Translations under genes and position numbers: made by a program
Shown here: positions 1 to 8,205 of the stretch, in pieces
Layout: every line of letters starts with the position of its first letter
Position numbering within the stretch: the first letter of the stretch is position 1
Assembly: GCA_016302405.1 (NCBI GenBank)
Contig: JAEDNR010000012.1
Coordinates: 1-31,437, forward strand
DNA: 31,437 bases
Direction of reading: 5' to 3'
DNA from: Oscillospiraceae bacterium
GTDB taxonomy: Bacteria > Bacillota > Clostridia > Oscillospirales > Oscillospiraceae
The notes under the pieces: generated by a model
Database searches by the model: none
Told to the model about the DNA's origin: nothing
The model's input: only the letters and a program-made list of their open reading frames with translations

Positions 1-86
1 TTTTGATTCACTGCGTGCAGCGCCACCCTCACAAGTGCGGGGGGCAAGGCGTCTATCCACCCGCACACCATTTGGGGCCGGTGCGG

Positions 87-100
87 TAAACGATCATTTA
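87..100. repeat. Short palindrome matching the ends of element C
   Basis: The 14-base string TAAACGATCATTTA lies in a 142-base non-coding left edge and is the core of a weak hairpin (about 83-104, GCGGTAAA against TTTACCCGC). The same 13-base arm forms both ends of the nested repeat at 20121-20291, so this may be a remnant or solo end of that family. It could also help terminate the leftward gene that stops at 143, but there is no clear U tract. Nothing else is recognisable in 1-142. Confidence 0.35.
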
Positions 101-142
101 CCCGCTCATTTTCGGTCCGGCTGAATCATTCTCTGGTATTTT

Positions 143-1378
143 TTACTTCCAAGTCAGGCGGGGTACGGAATAGGGCAAACCATACTCAGTTTGGTAGGTT
201 ACTTCGTTTCCCACATATTGAAACCGGCCATTTTCCAACGGACGGACCGTTACTTCATGGGCAAATAAGCAATCTGTTTTCAGATCCGTTGACAGCACAT
301 TGATGGTTAAGGTGATCGTGCCGTCGGGATTGACCTGATACGCGGTCACCTCCGGGTCGATGGAATAGAAGTCCAGAAACACATAATCATTGCTTTCTAC
401 CGGGCGCCAGGGGTAATAGTCTTCGGCGGCATCATACTGCGCCAGCTCCCGAAGAAGAAGCGGGTCAATATCAAAATAGGGCAGGACGATATTTTCGAAC
501 GTTGCCCCGGGTATTTTGTAGCAGGACCGCTCCGGAATATAGGCGTATCCGTCGGGACGGAAGGGCTCCCCGCGGGAATTCAAATAGAGGTACTCCCACA
601 GGTCGTTGAAGCTGAGGGCCCCAAAGTCGTTTTCCGTCCAGTCTGTCAGAAAAAGGTTTGAGGCCGTATAGCTGCCCGTCGGGATATACGTCCTGTTGAG
701 ATCCCATAATTCCGGGTCCGGCGGGGTCAGGCGAAGCATGGTATAGTCAGCGTAGTGCTTATCCCCTGCCGGGTAGATCCGGTAATAGAAATTTCCCCGG
801 TCCGTCAGCGTCCAGTCCAGCACCTCGTGCTTTTCGTAATAAAGCTCCGAATTGCCGTCCGGCGGATAAAGCATGCTGTAGACCTGCGTCACACCATCCC
901 GGCAGGAAAACATCTGATAGGAAAGTGTTCCGGAGCTTCTCACTGTGATGACCTCCTGCTCAGCAGCTTCCTGATGCTGGGCAGCGTCCCAAAACCCATA
1001 GAAATTTTCCGGCGTTTCCAGATAATCCGGGTATTTTTCGCTGGTATCTACCATATCCAGTCCCGCGTCCGTTAAAAGGTCTTCTATGGCGTCGATGCTG
1101 CTCTGCGCCAGAACCGGGGTATCCCAACGGGCCTGCGGCTCCGACTTATCCGCCTGCTGATACAGGTCATAATAGAGGGAAACAATTTCTTTGCACCTTT
1201 GTTCCAAACGCTTTTGCATGGGGTCACTGGGCATACTATCCTCGCAATCGGCGGTTTCGTTGATTGCAGCGGTTTCTTCACTGCCGGTATCTGGCACAGG
1301 TTCCCTGCCGGGGGCCGCGCAGGCGGTTAGCAGGATGGATACTGTAAGGCACAAAGCTGTCAGTTTATTGTATTTCAT
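143..1378 (-). CDS. Secreted lipoprotein of unknown function (DUF6070-like)
   Basis: A 411-residue protein beginning MKYNKLTALCLTVSILLTAC, a typical lipoprotein signal with lipobox LTAC, so it is probably anchored on the outer face of the membrane. The reading frame stays open upstream to 1603, but the signal peptide fixes the start at 1378, which overlaps the end of the upstream gene by 14 bases. After an acidic, low-complexity linker (about residues 25-50) comes a Tyr/Trp/Asp-rich domain with no catalytic motif I recognise. The tone of the sequence (for example DLNRTYIPTGSYTASNLFLTDW) recalls the clostridial DUF6070 lipoproteins; that is a memory-based guess. It is translationally coupled to the gene at 1365-2414 and so probably shares the BlaI-type operator at 2434-2443. 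Function unknown. Confidence 0.8.
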   Translation of the reverse strand: MKYNKLTALCLTVSILLTACAAPGREPVPDTGSEETAAINETADCEDSMPSDPMQKRLEQRCKEIVSLYYDLYQQADKSEPQARWDTPVLAQSSIDAIEDLLTDAGLDMVDTSEKYPDYLETPENFYGFWDAAQHQEAAEQEVITVRSSGTLSYQMFSCRDGVTQVYSMLYPPDGNSELYYEKHEVLDWTLTDRGNFYYRIYPAGDKHYADYTMLRLTPPDPELWDLNRTYIPTGSYTASNLFLTDWTENDFGALSFNDLWEYLYLNSRGEPFRPDGYAYIPERSCYKIPGATFENIVLPYFDIDPLLLRELAQYDAAEDYYPWRPVESNDYVFLDFYSIDPEVTAYQVNPDGTITLTINVLSTDLKTDCLFAHEVTVRPLENGRFQYVGNEVTYQTEYGLPYSVPRLTWK

Positions 1379-2414
1379 GAATTTCCACACCTTTCTGTTC
1401 GAACTCCGCAACCGTTTCTTTCGTAACCGGGATGATGCAAAGATGCTCCCAGTCCCCAATGGCAAAGTAGGGATATATACCAATCCCATCCTTGTAGAAC
1501 AGCGCATAGGGCACAGCGCCTCTGCCATACCATGCGTCGCTGGAAAACACATTCTGATTGCCCAGGGTGATGATTTCTGTGCAGAGGTCATAAATTGTTT
1601 CATAGGTCAGCTCCGGGAAGAACACCTTCAGCGTGTAATAACACATTTCCTTGTACTGCGCATACCCTGGTTCCGTATAGCTATGCTCGTCAAAATTGAC
1701 AGTGATTTGCTGTATATAGTCCCCATTTGCCGGTACATATACCGTGATCGTAGGCAGCGAATGCACATTCTCGTCTTCTGTAAAGAAATAGTATTTTGTT
1801 TCGTGATCGGAATGGATCGCGGAATCGTAGGGGTAGCACTGCCACTGGGATGCCGGGGTTAAGTAGTTGCGGCAATAGCCGCTTTTATAGTAGCTGTTAT
1901 AGCTTCTGATATAGTCGCTGATGGAGATGGTGAAAACCAGCTCATTTTCCCGGTTCTCCATGACCTGAATATCCAGAGCATCGATTTCTGCCTGCGCTAT
2001 GGTCGGCTCGGTTTCGTTGTCCAAAGTCCGGCGCTGCGCTGTACCATCAAAATACAACAGAATCTGCTCGTCAAACTGCTCTTCCCCGGATAAAATCACT
2101 TCCACATAATCCGCCTGCCAGGTAACTGTCCAGCAGCCGCTGCTGATGCTGTATCCATCATTTTTTAATTCAAAATCCGCGTTGCTGATCTGGATATCCC
2201 CCTCTTTCAGAGACAGCCGCCCGGACGCGGAGCCAAAGGGCCAGTCCGGTTCCCCGATCGCCAGGAGGGTCAAGGTGTATCTTCCCTCCGGAGAAACCGA
2301 TGTATCGCACACTGTCTTTTTGAAGCAGGTCTCGTAACGCAGGCACAGATAAAGCGGGGCCAGCAGAAGCAGGATCACCCCGGCAATGAACAGCACAAGC
2401 TTCATTTTTTTCAT
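1365..2414 (-). CDS. Membrane-anchored extracytoplasmic protein, unknown function
   Basis: A 349-residue protein with one N-terminal membrane segment (about residues 4-25, KLVLFIAGVILLLLAPLYLCL) and a long predicted outside domain. Residues 40-125 read like a DUF5412-type module: SPEGRYTLTLLAIGEPDW, a polar stretch and then IL-YFDG. This is a family guess without a search. The ribosome binding site AAAGGAG lies a few bases before the ATG. Twenty bases upstream is a perfect TACATATGTA palindrome, the BlaI/MecI operator core. The gene follows blaI-blaR1 on the same strand after a small hairpin, and the lipoprotein gene overlaps its 3' end. By position it is the first gene of a candidate BlaI-controlled two-gene operon. 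I see no beta-lactamase or PBP motif (no SxxK, SxN or KTG set). Confidence 0.8.
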   Translation of the reverse strand: MKKMKLVLFIAGVILLLLAPLYLCLRYETCFKKTVCDTSVSPEGRYTLTLLAIGEPDWPFGSASGRLSLKEGDIQISNADFELKNDGYSISSGCWTVTWQADYVEVILSGEEQFDEQILLYFDGTAQRRTLDNETEPTIAQAEIDALDIQVMENRENELVFTISISDYIRSYNSYYKSGYCRNYLTPASQWQCYPYDSAIHSDHETKYYFFTEDENVHSLPTITVYVPANGDYIQQITVNFDEHSYTEPGYAQYKEMCYYTLKVFFPELTYETIYDLCTEIITLGNQNVFSSDAWYGRGAVPYALFYKDGIGIYPYFAIGDWEHLCIIPVTKETVAEFEQKGVEIHEIQ

Positions 2415-2432
2415 GGTGTGTACTCCTTTTTC

Positions 2433-2445
2433 CTACATATGTAAG
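2433..2445. promoter_or_regulatory. Predicted BlaI/MecI operator upstream of the 2414 gene
   Basis: TACATATGTA at 2434-2443 is a perfect 10-base palindrome fitting the TACA-N2-TGTA core bound by BlaI/MecI repressors. On the + strand it is followed by AGATTT, which from memory also occurs in the Bacillus licheniformis blaP operator. It lies 20-29 bases upstream of the ATG at 2414, where it could block transcription start. I could not place a convincing -35/-10 pair around it. Confidence 0.7.
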
Positions 2446-2463
2446 ATTTGAAAATATAAAGGA

Positions 2464-2480
2464 AAGCCGCGAAAGCGGCC
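2464..2480 (-). terminator. Weak hairpin after blaR1
   Basis: GCCGC-tttc-GCGGC on the minus strand sits immediately after the blaR1 stop codon and is followed by a modest T-rich tract (TTTCCTTTATATTTT). It may terminate or attenuate blaI-blaR1 transcription before the next gene, separating the two transcription units. The stem is only 5-7 base pairs, so read-through is plausible. Confidence 0.45.
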
Positions 2481-4244
2481 TTACTTTATTATGTGCAGGT
2501 TTTCCAGAATTCGTATTGCTGCTTCGTATGCCATGCGCCCGTCCGCGCCGTTTTCGGAGCTGAGATAAACGGCAAAAAGGTAGGTATTATCGGGCTTTTC
2601 GGCAAAGCCGATGAACCAGCCCGCTATATTTTTTCCGTCCAGCCGTCCGGTTCCGGTTTTTCCGTACAGGCCGTCAGTATCCAGCGCCATGGCGTCTTTC
2701 ACGGCGGCAATGTTCCCGTCCGCAAAACCAAAATCGTTGCGGTACAGCTTTACCAGCAGCTCCACCTGCTCCAAAGCGGAGATTTTTACCCCGGAGCCGT
2801 TCCAGTAGCTATCCGGATCGTCACCCAGGTTGCCGTCACCATAGCCGATCTCCCGGAAGAAATCTGCTGTCCGTGACGTTTCCGCTGCCTGGTCCAGGGC
2901 CTCAAAGTACCAGTTTACAGACTCCTGCATAGCAGAACGCAGGGTTTGGTCCCGGTTCCATGCTTCAAAACCGTATGCCGTCCCATCCCAGAAGACAGTA
3001 TTTGCTTCGGACGTGATGATCCCCTGTTCCAACGCGTTCAGAGCACTGTAAATCTTATAGGTGGAACAGGGCGGCACACGGCGGGTGACTTCCGGTTTGT
3101 TATACACGGTGTAAAGACCGGTATTCAGGTCATAGACCACAGCACAGCCGTCTCTTGCATGGAAGATGCTGCCCAAGTCCGCCTCCACCATTGTCAGCGG
3201 GTCAGAGGGTCTGTAATGGGTTTCGCTATTTCCGGCGCAGTGGGCGAGCAGCGGAATTTGCCCGACCACCGCCAAGGCCAGAGATACGGCAAAGCAGCGG
3301 CCCAGGAACCGCTTCCATTTTGTTTCTTTCTGAAAACTGACGATCTGTTCCAGGCGGTATTTCAGCATTTTGCTGTTTTGGCACAATCCATTGGCCACGG
3401 GAAAGAGAGAATTGGAACCGGCGGCAAAGCGCAGGATCGTCTGACCGTACCGGGTACGGTCCGCGTCATCGGGAAGCCAATTCAAAACCGCCCAATCGCA
3501 GTAGGCCTCCCGATCCCGGCGCATCTGCCGGAGGGCCAGCCACACCAGCGGATTGCACCAAAAGAGTGCCAGAACGCCGCAGAACAGAGGATTGGTGACA
3601 AGGTCCCCGTGCCGGATATGGGTCAGCTCATGGAGGAAAACATGGTCCAGCGCTTCTGGGGGCAGATCATCTGTTCCCTCCGTGGGCAACACCACAAAGG
3701 GCCTTATCCCGCCGAAGCTGACCGGAGCGGTAAGGAACCGGGATTGCCGCAGTTGGGCATTGGATTTCATGCCCAGCTTGCGGCGGCAGGCTTCAAACTG
3801 CTCCCGGATTCTCCGCGACGGTTCCGATGCGTACCGCTTTATCGTCCGAAGCCGGCGGCTTCCCCGCAAGTATGCCCCGGCAAGCACCAGAACACCCGCT
3901 GCCCAAATCGTCAGAACAAGGAAAACGCCCCGGGCATTGTCCGAACCGCGAAGCAGCTGCGTAGTATCCTGGAGCCAACCGCTTCCCACTGCGGCTGCCG
4001 GGGAAGAACTGCCTGCTGCGGGGGAAACGGCAAAGGCCTGCAGCCCTGCCGACCCCGTAAAATCCCACTGCGGCCATATCCCAACGGGGAACAGGGAAAG
4101 CAGCAGGGAGACAAGCAGGAGATACCAACTGTAATACTGGAACCGCAGGGACAGCCGGTTGCGAAGCAGCCATTTCAAACCAAGCATCACACAAATGAGG
4201 CCTGCGTTCCACAGGTTACCTATCAAGAATTGTGCAAAGAACAT
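2481..4244 (-). CDS. blaR1: BlaR1-family beta-lactam sensor/signal transducer (M56 metallopeptidase plus penicillin-binding domain)
   Basis: A 587-residue membrane sensor. Known family role: a beta-lactam acylates the outside domain, the membrane zinc protease is activated, and BlaI repression is relieved. N-terminal membrane segments lie at about residues 5-25, 38-56 and 107-127. The M56 zinc site HELTH is at 205-209 with the downstream acidic EAYCDW region near 247-251. Another membrane segment is near 316-336. The C-terminal class D-like penicillin-binding domain has S394-T-Y-K397, S442-V-N and K529-T-G. All key residues look intact and the length is normal for BlaR1. The start at 4244 has GAGG upstream and lies 10 bases after the blaI stop, so the two are one operon. 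The C-terminal domain resembles OXA enzymes but is fused to the sensor, so it is a receptor, not a secreted lactamase. Confidence 0.93.
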   Translation of the reverse strand: MFFAQFLIGNLWNAGLICVMLGLKWLLRNRLSLRFQYYSWYLLLVSLLLSLFPVGIWPQWDFTGSAGLQAFAVSPAAGSSSPAAAVGSGWLQDTTQLLRGSDNARGVFLVLTIWAAGVLVLAGAYLRGSRRLRTIKRYASEPSRRIREQFEACRRKLGMKSNAQLRQSRFLTAPVSFGGIRPFVVLPTEGTDDLPPEALDHVFLHELTHIRHGDLVTNPLFCGVLALFWCNPLVWLALRQMRRDREAYCDWAVLNWLPDDADRTRYGQTILRFAAGSNSLFPVANGLCQNSKMLKYRLEQIVSFQKETKWKRFLGRCFAVSLALAVVGQIPLLAHCAGNSETHYRPSDPLTMVEADLGSIFHARDGCAVVYDLNTGLYTVYNKPEVTRRVPPCSTYKIYSALNALEQGIITSEANTVFWDGTAYGFEAWNRDQTLRSAMQESVNWYFEALDQAAETSRTADFFREIGYGDGNLGDDPDSYWNGSGVKISALEQVELLVKLYRNDFGFADGNIAAVKDAMALDTDGLYGKTGTGRLDGKNIAGWFIGFAEKPDNTYLFAVYLSSENGADGRMAYEAAIRILENLHIIK

Positions 4245-4254
4245 AGTAATCGCC

Positions 4255-4632
4255 TCATTTCCGGCGTTTTTTGTCCAGAATGCTCTGTAGTTCCGCCAGA
4301 TCCTCCGGGGTCAGATTCTTCTGGTCCAGGAAGCTGACCACCATCTGCTTCATAGCGCCGTCGAAGAAACGGTCGGCCAGGGTGCGGCTTTCCGCGGCCA
4401 GATAAGCTTCCTTTTTCACGCGGGGCGTATAGACAAAAACCCGGCTTTCTTTTTCGTGGGCAATCACGCCCTTTTTTTCCAGGCGGGACAGCATGGTGTG
4501 AATCGTTTTGGGGCTCCAATCCTTTGTTTTCGCCAGCCGATCCGTGATCTCGTTGGTGCTGACCGGCGCGTACTTCCAGATAACGTCCATTACTTCAAAT
4601 TCGGCATCGGAAATATGGGGCAGTTTTTTCAT
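4255..4632 (-). CDS. blaI: BlaI/MecI-family transcriptional repressor
   Basis: A 125-residue winged-helix repressor. The N-terminal half matches the BlaI/MecI/CopY family: ISDAEFEVMDVIWK, then the recognition-helix region WSPKTIHTMLSRLEKKGVI and the wing (SRVFVYTP). The C-terminal half (residues about 75-125) would be the dimerisation helices and, in the family, the region cut when BlaR1 signals. It is the first gene of the blaI-blaR1 operon. It has a near-perfect sigma-A promoter with an overlapping inverted repeat CTTAC-gaat-GTAAG, implying autorepression. The start has a RBS-like GGAG a few bases upstream. Confidence 0.93.
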   Translation of the reverse strand: MKKLPHISDAEFEVMDVIWKYAPVSTNEITDRLAKTKDWSPKTIHTMLSRLEKKGVIAHEKESRVFVYTPRVKKEAYLAAESRTLADRFFDGAMKQMVVSFLDQKNLTPEDLAELQSILDKKRRK

Positions 4633-4648
4633 ACCATCGCTCCTAATC

Positions 4649-4695
4649 CTTACGAATGTAAGAGCTATTATACGCTATGCGGACTTCTTTGTCAA
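4649..4695 (-). promoter_or_regulatory. blaI promoter with overlapping operator
   Basis: Read on the minus strand this is an exact consensus promoter: TTGACA (4690-4695), a 17-base spacer, and TATAAT (4667-4672). Four bases downstream of the -10 box lies CTTACATTCGTAAG (4649-4662), a perfect inverted repeat of five bases either side of ATTC, close to the BlaI/MecI operator (TTACA-TGTAA type). A repressor bound there would cover the transcription start, giving an autoregulated blaI-blaR1 unit. Confidence 0.8.
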
Positions 4696-4781
4696 CGGTT
4701 TTGCCGGATGTGTGGGCAGTATGTTTACAGGAAGTTCTGCTTTCTGGGGCCGGATTAAAGGCTTCTTAATAAAACAGGGCC

Positions 4782-4810
4782 TTTTATCTTAATGAATCCG
4801 GTGGTATAAT
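4782..4810 (+). promoter_or_regulatory. Probable promoter of the response regulator/kinase operon
   Basis: A perfect TATAAT at 4805-4810 lies 86 bases upstream of the regulator start. The hexamer 17 bases upstream (TTTTAT, 4782-4787) is a poor -35 box, which suits an activated promoter. CTTAAT occurs twice, at 4765 and 4788, 23 bases apart (about two helical turns), a possible but weak regulator site. Confidence 0.45.
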
Positions 4811-4895
4811 AGGGCCATAAACAAGGAAAGCTCTGACAATATGCCCGCGGCCGCGGATGAAATCAGAGTTTTCCGGAAAACAGGGGGAAACCGGA

Positions 4896-5591
4896 ATGTA
4901 CAACATCCTGATCTGCGACGACCAGCCGGATATTGTGAACGCCTTGAAGATCTACCTCACGCCGGAGGGCTATCACCTTTTTGAAGCCTTCAACGGAAAA
5001 GAGGCGCTGGAAATTGTCAAAAACAACGACATCCATCTGATTCTGCTGGATATTATGATGCCCGGCATGGACGGCATTGCCACCACCGCCAAGATCCGGG
5101 AATTTTCCAATGTGCCCATCATTCTGCTCACCGCCAAGTCCGAGACGGAGGACAAGGTGCTGGGCCTCAATGTGGGCGCCGACGACTACATCACAAAGCC
5201 CTTTGCGCCGATGGAGGTGCTGGCCCGGGTCCGGTCCCAGCTGCGCCGGTACGCCCGGCTGGGCAGTCGCCCGGAGGAGACCCCCGGAGAGCTGACCCTG
5301 GGGGGTATTTCCCTGGATGACCGGACCAAGTCCGTCACCGTGGATGGGGAGCCGGTGGCCCTGACCCCCACGGAGTACGCGATTCTGCAGCTGCTTATGA
5401 AGAACCCAGGCAAGGTCTTTTCCACCAAGGTCCTCTATGAATCCGTCTGGCGGGAGGCCGCCCTGGGCAGTGAGGGCGCTGTAGCGGTGCATATCCGGCA
5501 CCTGCGGGAGAAAATTGAGATCAATCCCTCGGAGCCCAGATACCTGAAGGTGGTCTGGGGGCAGGGCTACAAGCTGGAGGGAGGGAACTGA
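4896..5591 (+). CDS. OmpR/VanR-type response regulator
   Basis: A 231-residue two-domain regulator. The receiver domain (about 1-120) has D8-D9, the phosphoacceptor D52 (LLDIMMPGMDG), T79 and K101 (YITKPF). The C-terminal winged helix (about 135-230) has LTPTEYAILQLLMKNPGKVF and ends VVWGQGYKLE, typical of the VanR/PhoB group. The frame is open from 4857, but ATG at 4896 begins the canonical MYNILICDD and has an AGGGGGA ribosome binding site. The kinase starts two bases after its stop, so they are cotranscribed and a cognate pair. The target is unknown. The divergent blaI operon next door may or may not be related in function; no van genes or peptidoglycan enzymes lie in the unit. Confidence 0.92.
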   Translation: MYNILICDDQPDIVNALKIYLTPEGYHLFEAFNGKEALEIVKNNDIHLILLDIMMPGMDGIATTAKIREFSNVPIILLTAKSETEDKVLGLNVGADDYITKPFAPMEVLARVRSQLRRYARLGSRPEETPGELTLGGISLDDRTKSVTVDGEPVALTPTEYAILQLLMKNPGKVFSTKVLYESVWREAALGSEGAVAVHIRHLREKIEINPSEPRYLKVVWGQGYKLEGGN

Positions 5592-5592
5592 T

Positions 5593-7959
5593 GTGAAAAA
5601 TCACATCGCCTTTAAGTTCCTTGCGGTCCTCCTTGCCTCCCTGTTTCTTTTGAGCGCTGCCGTCAGTGCCGCCGGGATCATCGCTCTGGCGGCCCTGGAC
5701 TTAGATCCTGGGCAGACCGTGGAGCAGCGGTTTGAAGAAGAAATGGAGCACCGCTGGTCCAGCAGCGCCGATGATATTGCCCGGCGTTATGCTTCCCTGA
5801 CCCTGGGGAACGCCCCGGAGCAGCTTGTGGACAACTGGTTCGGTCGTTGGTACAGTAACTATTCCGGTATTCAGGGCTACCGGCTGGAGGACGCCGATGG
5901 AAACCTGCTGGAATCTGAAGGCACGCCGGAAGACGGCACCGCCTATACCTATACCCTCGGCACCGAGTATATGCAGGTGACCGGGGCGGAGAAAGTCGGG
6001 GCAGATGGGCCGGAGGATGATGCCGAAGAACCGGAGGAAACGATTCCGGAAACCTTCCCTGACGGGCAGGCGCGGACGGAGGAAACGGTTCCCACCGAAA
6101 CGGCGGCGGAAACCGAAGCCGCCGAAATCACGTACCCGGAAGAAGAAACCGTTTCCGGGCAGACGGAGAATGCCGTGGAAGCAACGGTGATCCCGGAGCT
6201 GGAGACGGAGCCGGTATGGGATGAAGCGGATGACAACATCTATTACTATCCGGATGACAACGGCGAAAGGCAGGCCCTGCACTATACCTGGGAGCAGACG
6301 CCGGAGTACCGGGTGACGGTGTTTGTTTCCCCGGAGTACGCCGAAATGAACCGGAACCCGGTCTGGCAGCTCATGGGGCTTGTTTATACCTGGCGGACCC
6401 AGCTCATGGTGGGGCTGGGGGTGAGTATTCTCCTGTTTGCCCTGCTTGCGGTGTACCTGTGCTGCGCCGCCGGACGGAAGCCCGGTACGGACGTGGTCCG
6501 GGCCGGAGGTCTCAACCGGGTGCCCTTGGACCTGTATGCCTTTTTGGTCATCCTGGGTGTGGGCTGCATCGGCGTGGTGTTTGTGGAGGAGGCGGATTAC
6601 CTCCTGGAGCTGGAGCGGACCCTGGCCCTTACCATTGTGGGCTACGGCGGCTACTGCTGCGCCCTGATGATTGTGGGCTTCTGCTTCGCCTTTGCCGCCC
6701 AGGTGAAGACACCGGAATATTTCTGGTGGCGAAACTCCCTGTGCGGCCGGGTGTGGCACCTGTTTGTCCTGGTCTGCTGCTGGTGCTGGAAGCAGTGGCT
6801 GCGGGTGTGGCATTGGCTTCCCGAGGCAGCGCACTGGGTGTGGAATCTGGCGGCGCGGATCTTCCGGGCCTGTTGGAAGCTGGTTTTGTGGACCTGGAAT
6901 CTTCTGAAGCAGATTTTGGGCACGGTCTGGAGGTTTATCGCCCGGTGGGCAAAGGCCTGTGGCCGAAGCTTAAGCCGGATGTACGGTATGCTGCCCCTGG
7001 TGTGGCAGTGGCTGGTGGCGATTCCCCTGCTCTTTTTCCTGCTGCTCATCAATATCGGCTCGGCAAGCCCCGCGGGGATCCTCCTGCGCATGGGGATCGT
7101 TCTGCTGGCCACGGTGTATCTGGCTTCCGCCTTTGGCACGCTGCTGGCAGGAGCCCGGCGGATGTGTGACGGAGACATGGGCACCAAGGTGGACGATAAA
7201 ATGCTGGTGGGCTGCTTCCGGGAGTTCGCCGACTCCCTGAACGGCTTGTCGGATGCCGCCCTGGTGGCGGCAAGGGAACAGCTCAAATCCGAGCGGATGC
7301 GCACGGAGCTGATCACCAACGTATCCCACGATATTAAGACCCCCCTGACCTCCATCATCAACTATGTGGACCTGCTGCAGTATCCCCATACACCGGAGCA
7401 GGAGAAGGAATATCTTGCGGTGCTGTCCCGGCAGTCGGCCCGGATGAAAAAGCTCATTGACGATCTGATGGAAATGAGCAAGGCGGCATCCGGCAGCCTT
7501 CCCGTGGAGATCACCCAGGTGGACGCGGGGGAGGCCATCAACCAGGCCCTGGGCGAGTTTGCCGACAAGCTGGCGGCGGCGGACCTGACGCCGGTGTTCC
7601 GCCAGCCGGAGGAGCCCATCCTCATGATGGCGGACGGGCGGCTTGCCTGGCGGGCCATGAGCAATCTTCTGAGCAACGCGGTAAAATATGCCCTCCCCGG
7701 CACCCGGCTGTATATCGACCTGAGCCGGGCGGGAAGCAGCGTGATGATCTCCATGAAGAATATCTCCCGGGAGCAGCTCAACGTCAGTGCCGACGAGCTG
7801 ATGGAGCGGTTCGTCCGGGGGGATACCTCCCGGAATACGGAGGGCAGCGGCCTGGGCCTCAATATCGCCAAGAGCCTGATGGAGCTGCAGAAGGGCCAGC
7901 TTCAGCTTCTGGTGGATGGGGACCTGTTTAAGGCTACTCTGATTTTCCCCGGCGTGTAA
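5593..7959 (+). CDS. Sensor histidine kinase with acidic outside domain and tryptophan-rich segment
   Basis: A 788-residue membrane kinase starting at GTG 5593, directly after the regulator stop. Membrane segment about 8-35; outside domain to about 265 with a low-complexity Glu/Thr/Pro stretch (about 137-210); then membrane segments about 271-292, 312-333, 343-368 and a hydrophobic block about 475-525. Residues about 376-475 contain some 17 Trp with Arg/Lys/Cys, which is very unusual. The catalytic part is standard: HisKA with H579 (NVSHDIKTPLTS), N-box NLLSNAVKYA (N695 region) and G-box GSGLGL near 751. The expected DNG D-box reads MKNIS, as I recall in a clostridial VanS-like subgroup, where it seems tolerated. 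The ligand is unknown. The large size and multiple membrane segments differ from simple two-segment VanS proteins. Confidence 0.9.
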   Translation: MKNHIAFKFLAVLLASLFLLSAAVSAAGIIALAALDLDPGQTVEQRFEEEMEHRWSSSADDIARRYASLTLGNAPEQLVDNWFGRWYSNYSGIQGYRLEDADGNLLESEGTPEDGTAYTYTLGTEYMQVTGAEKVGADGPEDDAEEPEETIPETFPDGQARTEETVPTETAAETEAAEITYPEEETVSGQTENAVEATVIPELETEPVWDEADDNIYYYPDDNGERQALHYTWEQTPEYRVTVFVSPEYAEMNRNPVWQLMGLVYTWRTQLMVGLGVSILLFALLAVYLCCAAGRKPGTDVVRAGGLNRVPLDLYAFLVILGVGCIGVVFVEEADYLLELERTLALTIVGYGGYCCALMIVGFCFAFAAQVKTPEYFWWRNSLCGRVWHLFVLVCCWCWKQWLRVWHWLPEAAHWVWNLAARIFRACWKLVLWTWNLLKQILGTVWRFIARWAKACGRSLSRMYGMLPLVWQWLVAIPLLFFLLLINIGSASPAGILLRMGIVLLATVYLASAFGTLLAGARRMCDGDMGTKVDDKMLVGCFREFADSLNGLSDAALVAAREQLKSERMRTELITNVSHDIKTPLTSIINYVDLLQYPHTPEQEKEYLAVLSRQSARMKKLIDDLMEMSKAASGSLPVEITQVDAGEAINQALGEFADKLAAADLTPVFRQPEEPILMMADGRLAWRAMSNLLSNAVKYALPGTRLYIDLSRAGSSVMISMKNISREQLNVSADELMERFVRGDTSRNTEGSGLGLNIAKSLMELQKGQLQLLVDGDLFKATLIFPGV

Positions 7960-8130
7960 GAAGGGAATGTTCACAAAAACGTCTTATTTTGTTTTCATTT
8001 CCGTTATTCACCGTTCAAACCTGCCGGGTATCTTGTAATCAGAAAGGTTGCGGAAGCCGTGAGCCGCTTCCTTTCCACGACCTAGATCCTCTTTTCTACC
8101 TCTCTTCTTTCTAAATCCTTTTGCGGGAAA

Positions 8131-8160
8131 CCCCTCCGTCGAACCGACGGAGGGGTTTTT
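8131..8160 (+). terminator. Strong intrinsic terminator
   Basis: CCCCTCCGTCG-aac-CGACGGAGGGG (8131-8155), an 11-base-pair perfect GC-rich stem, is followed by TTTTT. It lies about 170 bases after the kinase stop and closes that operon. The bases between 7960 and 8130 hold nothing else that I recognise. Confidence 0.9.
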
Positions 8161-8205
8161 CCGCAGATTGATAGTTGCAAATTTCCAAAAATGGGATATG
8201 ATATA

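Noticed and set aside
1379..1603. 75-residue N-terminal extension of the lipoprotein gene
   Set aside because: It runs inside the upstream gene in another frame and would bury the signal peptide; start at 1378 fits a lipoprotein.
2481..3200. A stand-alone class D beta-lactamase
   Set aside because: SxxK, SxN and KTG are present but belong to the C-terminal sensor domain of BlaR1, continuous with the M56 protease domain.
2946..4337. 463-codon plus-strand frame opposite blaR1
   Set aside because: Antisense shadow of blaR1, Arg/Pro/Gln-rich, no recognisable domain, spans into blaI.
4649..4810. Shared regulation of blaI and the divergent response regulator
   Set aside because: The blaI operator lies at the leftward start site, about 140 bases from the rightward -10 box; no operator core is seen near the latter.
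5701..6834. 377-codon minus-strand frame opposite the first kinase
   Set aside because: Low-complexity shadow of the acidic and Trp-rich coding regions.
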